Below are positions 26,159 to 35,165 of a DNA stretch of 64,000 nt, piece by piece. The stretch is from JAVBNH01 sp031551635 (GTDB lineage: Bacteria > Bacillota > Clostridia > Oscillospirales > Acutalibacteraceae), in the NCBI GenBank assembly GCA_031551635.1, contig JAVBNH010000005.1, forward strand, positions 145,690-209,689, written 5' to 3'. Within the stretch, counting starts at the first letter, position 1. Every line of letters begins with the position of its first letter. The notes beneath the pieces are model-generated. The model did not search any database. It saw only the letters and a list, made by a program, of their open reading frames with translations, and had not been told where the DNA came from. The translations under genes were made by a program, and so were the position numbers.

Positions 26159-27193
26159 TCAGAATATAAACAGGAAAATTTTTGTCATAACGAACCCCAC
26201 AAAACCGCACAGGGGGAAGGTCAGAACCCAGGCGTAGCCCATTTCCTTGACGACGCTCCAGTCAACAGAGGAAGCGCGTCTTGAGCATGCGACACCTACC
26301 ATCGACATTGTTTTTGTGTGCGTAGTGCTCAGAGGAATACCCTTGAGCGAGGAAAACAGCAAGCACACAGCGCCTGCGACATCCGATGCAAAGCCTTGAT
26401 GCACCTCAAGCTTAACCATATCCATACCGACAGATTTAATGATTCTATAGCCGCCGATAGAGGTTCCAAGCCCCATAATCAGTGAACAAAGTATCATGAC
26501 CCAAGCCGGTATATCAAAGGCGCCGGAAGCGTCCTTGCTCACCAGACCGTTCAGGTAAAGTCCAAGCATAAAAACCGCCATAAACTTCTGGCCGTCCTGC
26601 GCACCGTGGAGTATCGCCATGATTGAGGCGAAAATCTTTTCACCGAAGCGGAAAAAGCTGTTTGAGCGTCTTCTGTTGCGCCTTCTGCAGCACAACTCGA
26701 CAATTTTCGCGATAATATATCCGCTTCCCATGCCCATGACTGAGGAGACACCAAGACCGACAAATACCCTCTGCCATTCGTTCATATTTACAGCAGAAAG
26801 ACCTCCTAACGCAATAGCGGAGCCGGTCAGCCCAGCAATCAGCGCGTGGCTTTCACTCGTTGGAATTCCGAAATACCAGGCGATAACCGCCCACAGAACA
26901 ATGGCGAACATGGCGGCGGCAAGAGCGACAACCGGGGCGTTCGCGTCTCCCGAGGTCTGAGCCGCCTTCTCAAAATCAAACATTTTGCTAATTGATTCGG
27001 CTACCTTGTCGTTAATCATTGTCATGCCGAAAACGCCGACAAAATTCATCACAGCCGCTAAAATAACACCGTTTCGCGCAGTCAGAGAGCGCGTGGAAAC
27101 CGCGGTTGCGATAGCGTTCGGAGCGTCTGTCCAGCCATTCACAAAAATAACGCCCAGGGTCAGAGCCACAATAAAAACCAATCCTACACTCAA
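26159..27193 (-). CDS. pit: PiT-family inorganic phosphate transporter
   Basis: About 344 residues with about ten transmembrane helices in two halves. The duplicated PiT signatures are GWTDAPNAIATAVSTR near the N-terminus and GIPLSTTHTKTMSMVG near the C-terminus, with GIPTSESHALIAGLTGSA between. It carries phosphate with H+ or Na+. Start choice is uncertain: no ATG occurs before the first helix. A TTG at 27193 with GGGGTAGAG upstream is preferred; a TTG at 27220 has no visible binding site. It is followed by the DUF47 partner gene. Confidence 0.9.
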   Translation of the reverse strand: MSVGLVFIVALTLGVIFVNGWTDAPNAIATAVSTRSLTARNGVILAAVMNFVGVFGMTMINDKVAESISKMFDFEKAAQTSGDANAPVVALAAAMFAIVLWAVIAWYFGIPTSESHALIAGLTGSAIALGGLSAVNMNEWQRVFVGLGVSSVMGMGSGYIIAKIVELCCRRRNRRRSNSFFRFGEKIFASIMAILHGAQDGQKFMAVFMLGLYLNGLVSKDASGAFDIPAWVMILCSLIMGLGTSIGGYRIIKSVGMDMVKLEVHQGFASDVAGAVCLLFSSLKGIPLSTTHTKTMSMVGVACSRRASSVDWSVVKEMGYAWVLTFPLCGFVGFVMTKIFLFIF

Positions 27194-27287
27194 ATAAATC
27201 TCTACCCCATTCTTTTTCAAATTTATATATGTGAAGTGAAAAACCCATATGAAGCTTTTCAGCGTACTGTCAACAAACCCTTAACAC

Positions 27288-27343
27288 CTAGTCCCTAATC
27301 CCTAGTCCCTAATCCCTAGTCCCTAGTCCCTAATCTCTAATTG
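27288..27343. repeat. Heptanucleotide tandem array (CTAGTCC/CTAATCC)
   Basis: About eight units of seven bases, CTAGTCC alternating with CTAATCC and decaying to CTAATCT and CTAATTG. It runs into the 3' end of araD, where it encodes the last residues and the TAG stop. Confidence 0.85.
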
Positions 27344-28048
27344 TCCGTAATAAGCATCTTTTCCGTGCTTGCGTAAATAGTGCTTATCAAGAAGATATTT
27401 TTTTATTCCTATATCCTTTATATCCCCTGTTATAGCGCTTATCTGCATGGTATAAAACGCCATTTCAGCTACATTTTCAAGTATGGCGGCGTTTTCGACT
27501 GCCTTGAGCGGATTTTCTCCCCATGCGAAGGGACCGTGAGAATGCACAAGCGCCGCCGGTACCGTGTTATAGTCAATTTCATTTTCCGAAAAATGTTCAA
27601 CAATAAGCTTTCCTGTGTTTTTTTCGTAGTCCTTCACAACCTCATTGCGGCTCAGCTCCCTTGTGCATGGCAGGCGCGAATGGGAAAAATCCGCATGGGT
27701 TGTCCCGAGCGGCTCTATTGCGCAGCCCGCCTGAGCGAAGGAAACGGCGAATTTTGAATGGGTATGCACAACTCCGCCGATTTGAGAAAAAGCCCTGTAA
27801 AGCTCCAGATGCGTTGCGGTGTCCGAGGAAGGCTTATATTGGCTGTTATAAATATTGCCCTCAAGGTCAAGCACCACCATGTTTTCTGCGCTGAGCTCTG
27901 TGAAATCGACACCAGACGGTTTAATAGCAACCAGTCCCGTGTCCCGGTCAATCCCCGAGACATTTCCCCACGTAAAAGAAGTGAGATTATATGTTAACAG
28001 AAGCATATTCGCCTCAAAAACCTGTTTTTTCAGCTGTTCAATATCCAT
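27323..28048 (-). CDS. araD: L-ribulose-5-phosphate 4-epimerase
   Basis: A 241-residue class II aldolase-like epimerase that makes D-xylulose 5-phosphate, the last step of the arabinose pathway. Zinc ligands are in VVHTHSKFAVSFA and LVHSHGPFAWG, and TSFTWGNVSGID is the conserved N-terminal motif. AAAGGG precedes the ATG. It is the third gene of the araBAD operon, 11 bp after araA. The C-terminus is unusual: after the normal family end YYGQ the protein continues LEIRD, encoded by the heptanucleotide array that also provides the stop. Confidence 0.95.
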   Translation of the reverse strand: MDIEQLKKQVFEANMLLLTYNLTSFTWGNVSGIDRDTGLVAIKPSGVDFTELSAENMVVLDLEGNIYNSQYKPSSDTATHLELYRAFSQIGGVVHTHSKFAVSFAQAGCAIEPLGTTHADFSHSRLPCTRELSRNEVVKDYEKNTGKLIVEHFSENEIDYNTVPAALVHSHGPFAWGENPLKAVENAAILENVAEMAFYTMQISAITGDIKDIGIKKYLLDKHYLRKHGKDAYYGQLEIRD

Positions 28049-28059
28049 TATTTACCCTT

Positions 28060-29562
28060 TTAATATTTTGATTTATAGATAACATCATTGTACATCAGTT
28101 CTTTTCTGAAGTCTATTACATTCGTTTCGCTGCCGATGTGAAGAAATTCTATCCCCGCTATTTCCGCGAAATCCCTCATGTGTGAAGCGTTCAGGTCATA
28201 TGAGAGAACCGAATGGTGAGCTCCTCCCGCAAGAATCCAGCATTCAGCTGAGGTTTTGAGCGAGGGAAGCGGCCTCCACAGCACGCCCGCAACCGGCAGA
28301 CACGGCATATCATGCTCCTGTGCGATGCATTCTATGTCATTGACTATCATTCTCAGTCTGTCACCCATATCGACGAGTGAGACGACAATCCCACTCCCCT
28401 TCTTAGCCTTAAAAACCGCTCTCGCAGGGGGTTCCTTGCCGCCGATTCCGAGCGGGTGAACCTGTATTTTCGCCTTTTCATCAGCGAGAGTCGGACAAAC
28501 CTCGAGCATATGAGCGCCGAGAATCATCTCATTACCTCTTTCAAAATGATAGGTATAATCCTCCATAAACGCCGTGCCTTTAATGTTTTCAGGGCTTACC
28601 TTACCCAAAACGGCTGCCATTCTCTTCATTACTCGCGTCATAGCGGCAACCTTCCAGTCGCCTTCTGCGCCGAAGCCGTAGCCCATACGCATCAAGTCCT
28701 GCGCGGCAAGACCCGGAAGCTGACTGAGAGCATGCAAGTCCTCAAAGTTTGTATGAAAAGCTCCGAAATTACCTTTTTCAAGGAATTTTTTCAAAGCAAT
28801 TTCAAGCCTTGCCTGATACCTTACCGATTCAATATCAGAAGTATCGATTATATAGTTTTGTTCATAAAGAGCAATTTGCGCGTCAATTTCATTCTCGCTG
28901 GCAGTCTCGACTTCGCAGGCAATATCGCCCACTCCATAGTGGTCAACCTGCCAGCCAAGCTTTAGCTGAGCTTCGACCTTATCACCCTCAGTGACCGCAA
29001 CATTGCGCATATTATCGCTGATTCTGAGCACTCGCAAATGGCGCGACTCGTGAATACCGACCGCCGCAGTCATCCAGGCAGCAATTTCACTGCAGAAGTC
29101 GCTGTCGCGGTAATAGCCCGCAATTACTTTCCGGTTCAGCCTCATTCTCGCGGCGATATAGCCGTGCTCCCTATCGCCGTGGGCGCTTTGGTTGAGGTTC
29201 ATAAAATCCATGTCGATGCTGTCCCACGGAATATCTCGGTTAAACTGGGTATTTAAGTGCAGGTAGGGCTTGCGCAGCTCACGAAAACCCGCGATCCACA
29301 TTTTTGAAGGCGAAAAGGTATGCATCCATGCAATAATTCCGGCGCAGTATTCATCATTATTTGCTCTTCTAACAGCGCTTAGAATCGCTTCAGAATCCGT
29401 CAGGCAGGTCAAAAAACGCACCTCGCAGGGGATTTCATCTGAAGAGTTAAAAAAATCAACAATTTCTCCGGCGTTGCTGTCCACCTTCTTCAGCGTTTCC
29501 TCGCCGTAAAGATGTTGAGTGCCGACTAAAAAATAGAAGAAAAGCCCGCTTTCACCTGTCAT
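28060..29562 (-). CDS. araA: L-arabinose isomerase
   Basis: A 500-residue isomerase converting L-arabinose to L-ribulose with a divalent metal. FYFLVGTQHLYGEETL is the family N-terminus. The metal-site Glu and His residues lie in GFGAEGDWK, FMEDYTYHFE and LGAHMLEVCP. CLPVAGVLWRP and LAGGAHHSVLSYD complete the fold. AGGAGAGG precedes the ATG. It sits between araB and araD. Confidence 0.96.
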   Translation of the reverse strand: MTGESGLFFYFLVGTQHLYGEETLKKVDSNAGEIVDFFNSSDEIPCEVRFLTCLTDSEAILSAVRRANNDEYCAGIIAWMHTFSPSKMWIAGFRELRKPYLHLNTQFNRDIPWDSIDMDFMNLNQSAHGDREHGYIAARMRLNRKVIAGYYRDSDFCSEIAAWMTAAVGIHESRHLRVLRISDNMRNVAVTEGDKVEAQLKLGWQVDHYGVGDIACEVETASENEIDAQIALYEQNYIIDTSDIESVRYQARLEIALKKFLEKGNFGAFHTNFEDLHALSQLPGLAAQDLMRMGYGFGAEGDWKVAAMTRVMKRMAAVLGKVSPENIKGTAFMEDYTYHFERGNEMILGAHMLEVCPTLADEKAKIQVHPLGIGGKEPPARAVFKAKKGSGIVVSLVDMGDRLRMIVNDIECIAQEHDMPCLPVAGVLWRPLPSLKTSAECWILAGGAHHSVLSYDLNASHMRDFAEIAGIEFLHIGSETNVIDFRKELMYNDVIYKSKY

Positions 29563-29616
29563 TATTATGACCTCTCCTTTTATTAATTGCCTTTACAGCA
29601 AAATGAGTCGTCGATT

Positions 29617-31284
29617 TTATTTTTGCTGTTCGATTTTGATGCTTTTAAGACGCTTCATTACGTCATTTTCGCCTTTTCCAAAATAATCATGCAGGATTCT
29701 GTATTCAGCAAAAAGCTTGTCATATATTTTCGAATTTTCCTCTATGGGATTATATTCAATGTCGAGAACTTTACCCATGACCTTTTCGGCGTCGAAAACA
29801 TTGTCATAGCCACCCTTCGCGCTTCCCGCCGCGACTGCCCCGAAAATAGCCGAGCCCAAAGCCCCGCCCTGGTCGCTGCCGGCGATTTTTACGGGCATTT
29901 TTAAAACATCAGCGTAAATCTGCATTGTCATCGGGTCTTTTTTCGCTATACCTCCGGCGGCATAGAACTCATAAACCGGAACGCCGCTAATGGCAAAGGT
30001 CTCGACTATCATACGCGTTCCGAAAGCCGTAGCCTCGATTAAGGCACGGTATATGTCCTCCGGCTTAGTCTGAAGCGTCATGCCGATTATCATACCCGTC
30101 AGGTCAACATCCACAAGGCATGAGCGGTTTCCGTTCCACCAATCAAGAGCAAGAAGCCCTGTTTCGCCGACTTTTTTCGACTCCAGCTTTTCACGCAGAT
30201 ATGCGTGAATATTTTTATTTTGTGCCTTCGCCTCATCATAATAATGCGCAGGCAGGCAATTATCAATGAACCACTGAAAATGATCGCCTACACAAGCTTG
30301 CCCCGCCTCATAACCGAAAAATCCTGGTAAAATGCCGTCCTCAACAACTCCGCACATACCCGGAACCTGTTTTTCGGTGTCCCCCAGCAGCATGTGACAG
30401 GTTGAGGTGCCCATTATAGCAAGCATTTTCCCGACAGAATCTATTCCGACAGCCGGCACAAAAACATGCGCGTCAATTATAGCCACGGCGACAGCGGTGC
30501 CTGCCTTCAAGCCCAGCTTCGCAGCCATTTCCACGGTCAGCTCGCCCGCCTTATCGCCAATCGGGCTAATGTTATTTGATAATTTTTCTTCAATGACATT
30601 TTCAAGCCTCGGGTCGAGAGCCTTAAAAAACTCCTTTGAAGGATAACCGGCGCGCTTGTTCCAAAGCTCCTTATAGCCCGCGGTGCAGGAATTACGGCTC
30701 TCTTTACCTGTCATTTGCCAGACAATCCAGTCCGCCGCTTCAATAAAGGTATCGGCATCGTCATAAATCTCCGGCGCCTCTTCAAGAACCTGCCAGATTT
30801 TTGGTATAGCCCACTCACTCGAGATTTTTCCGCCGTAATTTTGCAGCCAGCTTTCACCTCTGCTGTGTGCAATATCATTGAGCCTGTTGGCATAGCTTTG
30901 CGCCGCGTGATGCTTCCATAACTTGATATAGGCATGCGGCTCGTCTTTATATTTATCTGTAAAACACAGCGGTGTACCGTCTTTTTTCGCCGGGAGTACC
31001 GTGCAGGCGGTGAAATCAACGCCGATTCCGACAACATCGTCAGGGTCTATTTTTGACTCCTTCATAATCGCCGGAATAGTGTTATAAAGCACATCGAGAT
31101 AGTCCTGCGGGTGCTGAAGCGCCCAGTCGACACCCAGCTTTTTACCGCAGGGTAAACATTCGTCCATAACCGCGTGGGGATAGTCAAAAACCGCGCTGCT
31201 GAGCTCCTCACCGGTATTTATATTCACTAGCAGCGCCCTGCCCGATAGAGTTCCGTAGTCAACGCCAATTGTATATTTCGCCAT
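29617..31284 (-). CDS. araB: L-ribulokinase
   Basis: A 555-residue FGGY-family kinase, first gene of the araBAD operon. It phosphorylates L-ribulose with ATP. YTIGVDYGTLSGRALLV is the N-terminal phosphate-binding loop; GIGVDFTACTVLP and EFYAAGGIAKKDPMTMQ are the family motifs. The ATG at 31284 fits homologues, but no ribosome binding site is seen before it or before the in-frame ATG at 31302. The nearest one (GAAAGGTGG) lies about 30 nt further up, beyond an inverted repeat (AGCATTA at 31293, TAATGCT at 31322). The leader structure may matter for translation. Confidence 0.93.
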   Translation of the reverse strand: MAKYTIGVDYGTLSGRALLVNINTGEELSSAVFDYPHAVMDECLPCGKKLGVDWALQHPQDYLDVLYNTIPAIMKESKIDPDDVVGIGVDFTACTVLPAKKDGTPLCFTDKYKDEPHAYIKLWKHHAAQSYANRLNDIAHSRGESWLQNYGGKISSEWAIPKIWQVLEEAPEIYDDADTFIEAADWIVWQMTGKESRNSCTAGYKELWNKRAGYPSKEFFKALDPRLENVIEEKLSNNISPIGDKAGELTVEMAAKLGLKAGTAVAVAIIDAHVFVPAVGIDSVGKMLAIMGTSTCHMLLGDTEKQVPGMCGVVEDGILPGFFGYEAGQACVGDHFQWFIDNCLPAHYYDEAKAQNKNIHAYLREKLESKKVGETGLLALDWWNGNRSCLVDVDLTGMIIGMTLQTKPEDIYRALIEATAFGTRMIVETFAISGVPVYEFYAAGGIAKKDPMTMQIYADVLKMPVKIAGSDQGGALGSAIFGAVAAGSAKGGYDNVFDAEKVMGKVLDIEYNPIEENSKIYDKLFAEYRILHDYFGKGENDVMKRLKSIKIEQQK

Positions 31285-31461
31285 AAAAATGAGCATTAGC
31301 ATACCGCTGCTGCGATATATTAATGCTACACCACCTTTCCATTATATCTTAATATATTTTTAGATTTTTCACTTTTCATACTTCATTTGCACACCGGATA
31401 AAAGATAATTTAATTAACACCAATTTATTAACATAAAATATAAAAACTCTATTTCAAAAGC

Positions 31462-32307
31462 TCATTCTGTTCCTGTTGTCACCGCTGCAGTCGTCGCGGT
31501 GGCGGTAGTCGTCACGGTTTTTGTTGTGGCTGCTTTGCTTTGCGTTGTCGCCGGCATTCCGGTTGTTTCAACCGCGCCGGTGCTCAGCGTAACATCGTAG
31601 TCTGACACTTTTACTCCGATATCCGATGTGGTGATGCTGCCGCTGAGAAATTCAGTGACCTCCCAGCCGGAAACAATCGTATTGTCAGAAAGACAAACCT
31701 CACTTTTAATCGCAAAACCAAATTCATCGTCAATCCATATATTCGCGTATTTTTGCAGCTTCCCGGCTGTGTCAAGCTGAGTCATGACATATTTTTTGCA
31801 GCTTCTGCCCGCGACAGTGTTTACCGAATCAAGCTTGACATTGCTCAGCGAAGCGAAATTCGGTGCAAGCTTCGAAATACTCATAAAACCTGACTCAAGC
31901 TCGCTCATCGAGGCATTCGCGATAATAACTCTCGTACCCTTCTTTGTTGCCGGGTAGAGCATATAGCTGTCAACGCTTGAGGCGACTTTTGTGTTGGTTG
32001 TGTAATAATTGAAAAAATCCGAGCCCTCAGCCTTTATGAGATATTTGTTATCAAGTCGAACCTCCGTAATAACCGAGGTTTGAGCGTTTTTCAAAAAGCT
32101 GTAGGTTATCTTGTAATTCGTTTTCCATGTGTCATTATCCGCAATAACATAAGCTTCACGCGTGGTTGTCTCGTCATATGAATGGGTTGGGCGTGTTTTT
32201 GTGTCCATAATACCTGGTATGCTTGGGTTATTCTCTTCGCCGCTGCAGGAAACAAAAGCAAATAGAACTATTATTGTAAAAAATAAATAAAAAATCCTCT
32301 TAATCAT
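31462..32307 (-). CDS. Lipoprotein of unknown function with Thr-rich tail
   Basis: A 281-residue exported lipoprotein. Hydrophobic FYLFFTIIVLFAFVSC ends in a lipobox Cys. The globular part alternates beta strands (ITYSFLKNAQTSVITEVRL, YANIWIDDEFGFAIKSEV) in the manner of LolA-like or DUF4412-like half-barrels that bind lipid or outer-layer ligands. The last 35 residues are almost only Thr, Ala and Lys (TTQSKAATTKTVTTTATAT), a possible cell-wall spacer. The start at 32307 is chosen from the signal peptide. It is not obviously part of the ara operon. Confidence 0.65.
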   Translation of the reverse strand: MIKRIFYLFFTIIVLFAFVSCSGEENNPSIPGIMDTKTRPTHSYDETTTREAYVIADNDTWKTNYKITYSFLKNAQTSVITEVRLDNKYLIKAEGSDFFNYYTTNTKVASSVDSYMLYPATKKGTRVIIANASMSELESGFMSISKLAPNFASLSNVKLDSVNTVAGRSCKKYVMTQLDTAGKLQKYANIWIDDEFGFAIKSEVCLSDNTIVSGWEVTEFLSGSITTSDIGVKVSDYDVTLSTGAVETTGMPATTQSKAATTKTVTTTATATTAAVTTGTE

Positions 32308-32360
32308 GAGTATGCGGTATTTTCCGTAAAAAACACCTACCGCCTTTCGTTGTTTTGAAG

Positions 32361-32413
32361 CACACAACCCAAGTCTTGTTTTTTATTGAGCTTTCAGCTC
32401 ATTAAGGTACTAA
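32361..32413 (-). repeat. Two-hairpin TTAG repeat, copy 6 (truncated)
   Basis: Only the TTAG/TGAGCTGAAAGCTCA hairpin and linker remain; the GTGGGCTTGG palindrome is missing. The TTAG end supplies the stop codon of yafQ. Confidence 0.75.
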
Positions 32414-32682
32414 AACAAGTCGCTATGTGTCCCGGTTCTAGTCAAATACAAAATTATGTCATCAGCGGATATTTCATATACTAATAACCAGTCAGGAGTG
32501 ATATGACATTCACGACATCCTGAGTATCTGCCTTTTAAGGGATGATCCTTGTATAATTCATTAAGAACTTCACCATTTGACAGTTTCTTAATTACTGAAG
32601 TCAAGAGTTCTATTTGATAACCTCGTTTCACTGCTAACTTAACATCTTTCTGGAATCTTGTGGTAGGTCTTATAATGTACAT
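32410..32682 (-). CDS. yafQ: YafQ-family mRNA interferase toxin
   Basis: A 90-residue RelE-superfamily toxin. RPTTRFQKDVKLAVKRGY is the YafQ N-terminus. HPLKGRYSGCRECHITPDWLL and LTRTGTHSDLF carry the conserved His, Asp and Phe of the ribosome-dependent RNase site. The start overlaps the antitoxin stop by one base (TAATG), the usual coupled arrangement. The stop TAG is contributed by a dispersed repeat, yet the family C-terminus (GTHSDLF) is complete, so the toxin is probably intact. Confidence 0.92.
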   Translation of the reverse strand: MYIIRPTTRFQKDVKLAVKRGYQIELLTSVIKKLSNGEVLNELYKDHPLKGRYSGCRECHITPDWLLVYEISADDIILYLTRTGTHSDLF

Positions 32683-32957
32683 TAAGATAGCAGCTCCCTC
32701 ATCATTTGGTCAACATCCTTAAAGGATTTACCGAATGCAGGATTCTTTTTCATTTGCTCTACTTCTTCTAATGCTTCAACTGTATCAATGTTAGGTACTT
32801 CCATAGAAACATCGAAGGGTAATTTTTGCTGACGAACCATTATTTTTGCAAAAACATTAATTGCGGAAGTCATTGTCAAACCTAAATCATTGCAAAGACA
32901 GTCAAAATCCCGTTTTAGATTTTCGTCCATAGGGACATTGATATAAGTCTGCGCCAT
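32682..32957 (-). CDS. dinJ: DinJ/RelB-family antitoxin
   Basis: A 91-residue antitoxin. The N-terminal ribbon-helix-helix (INVPMDENLKRDFDCLCND, LGLTMTSAINVFAK) binds DNA and dimerises; the C-terminal helical tail (NPAFGKSFKDVDQMMRELL) should wrap the YafQ toxin. AAGGAGTG precedes the ATG. It is the first gene of the pair, and the operon is expected to be autorepressed. Confidence 0.92.
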   Translation of the reverse strand: MAQTYINVPMDENLKRDFDCLCNDLGLTMTSAINVFAKIMVRQQKLPFDVSMEVPNIDTVEALEEVEQMKKNPAFGKSFKDVDQMMRELLS

Positions 32958-33179
32958 AATATCACTCCTTGGCTTCAGATATTTTGTTGAGGAATTAAAC
33001 TCAAAATCTTCCCACTATCATTATGAGATAAAACGACAATTTTGTCAATTGTTAAAAGGTTATAAAACGGTAAAATCTTTTCTTTTTTTTGATAATTATA
33101 ACCAAAGCGAAAAAAAACGGAATAATTATTATCACAAAAGCAAAAGATATTATAAATCATAAAAAGGAAGATGATTAAT

Positions 33180-33641
33180 ATGGGAAAAAAGAAACAAGAG
33201 CAAACACCGATTGAGAAGCAGTACAGTGAAATCACAAAAAAATCAACGCCGAACTCCAAAAAGCTTTCAAACACACTAAAAGCCTTTACAGTCGGAGGTC
33301 TGATTTGCGTCGCAGGAGAGGTTATGACCTATTATCTCGGTAAAACCAATCTATCCTCGGACACAATTAAAGCAGCGGTGCCGATTTTTCTAATAATAAT
33401 AACCGCCGCGCTGACAGGGCTGGGGCTTTTCGGAAAGCTCGCGAAACATGCCGGAGCCGGAACCTTTGTGCCAATTACAGGCTTCGCAAATTCGATAGTC
33501 TCTCCCGCGATGGATTATCAAAGCGAGGGCAGGGTTTTCGGAACCGGCGCGAAAATGTTCACCATTGCGGGGCCGGTCATAGCTTACGGCTGCTCTGCTG
33601 CGACCGTTTTCGGGCTAATTTATTATTTCTTCATCAAATAA
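33180..33641 (+). CDS. spoVAC: Stage V sporulation protein AC
   Basis: A 153-residue membrane protein of the SpoVA channel that moves Ca-dipicolinate in spores. Hydrophobic helices include AFTVGGLICVAGEVM and AAVPIFLIIITAALTGLG. The family signatures are KHAGAGTFVPITGFANS and EGRVFGTGAKMF. SpoVAC is thought to act as a mechanosensitive-like channel in the spore inner membrane. The ATG at 33180 is better spaced from AAGGA than the ATG at 33171. spoVAD follows 32 bp later. A forespore (sigma-G) promoter is expected but was not located with confidence. Confidence 0.95.
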   Translation: MGKKKQEQTPIEKQYSEITKKSTPNSKKLSNTLKAFTVGGLICVAGEVMTYYLGKTNLSSDTIKAAVPIFLIIITAALTGLGLFGKLAKHAGAGTFVPITGFANSIVSPAMDYQSEGRVFGTGAKMFTIAGPVIAYGCSAATVFGLIYYFFIK

Positions 33642-33673
33642 TTAAGTAACTATTGCGAAAAGGAGTGAATGCT

Positions 33674-34693
33674 TTGGCGTTTAAAAAAGGTGAGTTCGTT
33701 CTGACGCTTGAGTCGAAACCATCAATAATTTCAAGCGCAGGTGTTGTCGGGAAAAATGAGAGCGAGGGACCTCTCGCAGAAGAATTTGACTACTGCTACA
33801 GCAGCGATAAAATCAACAATAAGGAGACCTTTGAGCAGGGGGAAAGCGAGCTGCTCAAGGACGCAGTCACGAGAGCAATAGAAAAATCCGCCATTTTGAA
33901 AAAAGATATTGATATAATTTTTTCGGGAGACCTGCTATATGAGAGTATCGCAACAACCTTCGGGATAAAAGATTTTGAAATACCCTTTGCGGGGGTTTTC
34001 GGCGCCTGCTCAACGATGGCGCTAACGCTTGCACTCGCGGGGATTTTCTGCGATTCGGGCGCGGCAAAATACGCTCTCGCCTCGACCTCCTCTCATTTTT
34101 GCACGGCTGAAAGACAGTTCCGTTTTCCTCTCGAGTACGGCGGTCAGCGCAGCCCGAGCGCCCAGAGAACAGTAACAGGCGCAGGTGCGGCTTTGCTTGG
34201 CGCTCATTCGGCGCTGCTGCCCTATGTCGAGGCGGTGATGTTCGGCAAAATCACGGATTTCGGTATAAAGGATGTGGCAAATATGGGGGCGGCGATGGCG
34301 CCCGCAGCGGCAGATACGATTTCGAGATTTCTCAGTGACACAGGCACAAAGCCGGAGGATTATTCATTGATTCTCACCGGAGACCTCGGAAGCGTGGGAA
34401 CGTCTTTGCTTAAGGAGCTATTGAAAACAAAGCATAATATTGACCTGAGCGAAAACCATGCTGACTGCGGAAATATGATTTTTTACGAGGAGCAGGACAC
34501 GCATGCGGGAGGGAGCGGCTGCGGCTGCTCGGCAAGCGTTTTCTGCACGAAGATTCTCAAGGATATACGGCTCGGCAATCTGAAAAGCGTGCTTTTTGTC
34601 GGCACAGGTGCGCTAATGTCCCCGATATCGACCCAGCAAAAATCGACAATTCCCGGTGTAGCTCATGCCGTGCTTGTAAAAAGCGATATATAA
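33674..34693 (+). CDS. spoVAD: Stage V sporulation protein AD
   Basis: A 339-residue thiolase-like protein that binds dipicolinic acid. FAGVFGACSTMALTLALA corresponds to the thiolase nucleophile loop, and THAGGSGCGCSASVF and VLFVGTGALMSP are SpoVAD signatures. The start is a TTG at 33674 with AAAAGGAGTG ahead; no ATG is suitable. The normal third gene, spoVAE, is absent: next come a duplicated 95 bp leader and a 58-codon gene. spoVAE may lie elsewhere in the genome. Confidence 0.94.
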   Translation: MAFKKGEFVLTLESKPSIISSAGVVGKNESEGPLAEEFDYCYSSDKINNKETFEQGESELLKDAVTRAIEKSAILKKDIDIIFSGDLLYESIATTFGIKDFEIPFAGVFGACSTMALTLALAGIFCDSGAAKYALASTSSHFCTAERQFRFPLEYGGQRSPSAQRTVTGAGAALLGAHSALLPYVEAVMFGKITDFGIKDVANMGAAMAPAAADTISRFLSDTGTKPEDYSLILTGDLGSVGTSLLKELLKTKHNIDLSENHADCGNMIFYEEQDTHAGGSGCGCSASVFCTKILKDIRLGNLKSVLFVGTGALMSPISTQQKSTIPGVAHAVLVKSDI

Positions 34694-34711
34694 TATTGTA
34701 AAAGATGAGGT

Positions 34712-34902
34712 AAGTTTGAAAACTTGTTTTTCAAAAGGTTTTGTGCCTTTTAAACAAAATAAATTCAGGACACATTAGCTAAATATTGACTGAAAGGTAT
34801 GGTCATAGGTTTGAAAAACTTGTTTTTCAAAAGGTTTTGTGACTTTTAAGCAAAATAAATTTATGACACATTAGCTCAATATTGACTGAAAGGTAAGGTC
34901 AT
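34712..34902 (+). repeat. 95 bp tandem duplication in a leader
   Basis: 34712-34806 and 34807-34902 are two head-to-tail copies, about 90 percent alike by eye. Each starts with the near-palindrome TTGAAAAACTTGTTTTTCAA, runs through ACACATTAGCT, and ends in a binding site and GGTCAT. Only the second copy is followed by a start codon (ATATATATGAAA); the first has TAGGTTTGAAA at that place. Confidence 0.85.
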
Positions 34903-34906
34903 ATAT

Positions 34907-35083
34907 ATGAAACTCAAAACAAAGAAGCTTATCAAGGATTTTTCGCTGGTGAGCAAGGCGGGTAAGCTGGTTTACCTGATGAATACCTTGCAAAATATGG
35001 TTGTTGCGCTGACGGTGGTTTTTGTCGCCATACGCTTCATTCTTTGCCTTATAAATCCTGATGAGAAAAATAAACAGGCTTGA
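34907..35083 (+). CDS. Small membrane protein (58 aa)
   Basis: A 58-codon ORF: basic N-terminus (MKLKTKKLIKDFS), then one or two hydrophobic segments (KLVYLMNTLQNMVVALTVVFVAIRFILCL) and a charged tail. AAAGGTAAGG lies upstream. It occupies the place of spoVAE after spoVAC-spoVAD but is far too short and shows no SpoVAE similarity I can see. A strong terminator follows. The family is not recognised. Confidence 0.55.
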   Translation: MKLKTKKLIKDFSLVSKAGKLVYLMNTLQNMVVALTVVFVAIRFILCLINPDEKNKQA

Positions 35084-35096
35084 ACAATTACGACGC

Positions 35097-35128
35097 AAAA
35101 AGCCGCGAAACTTGTCGCGGCTTTTTTT
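35097..35128 (+). terminator. Rho-independent terminator
   Basis: AAAAAGCCGCGA pairs with TCGCGGCTTTTTTT around a 6 nt loop, ending the spoVAC-spoVAD region transcript. Confidence 0.88.
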
Positions 35129-35165
35129 GGGAGTGAATGAAAAAGTGTGATGAAATTATACTTTA

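Noticed and set aside
27288..27343. Possible CRISPR-like array
   Set aside because: The units are only 7 bp with no spacers, and no cas genes are present; it is a microsatellite.
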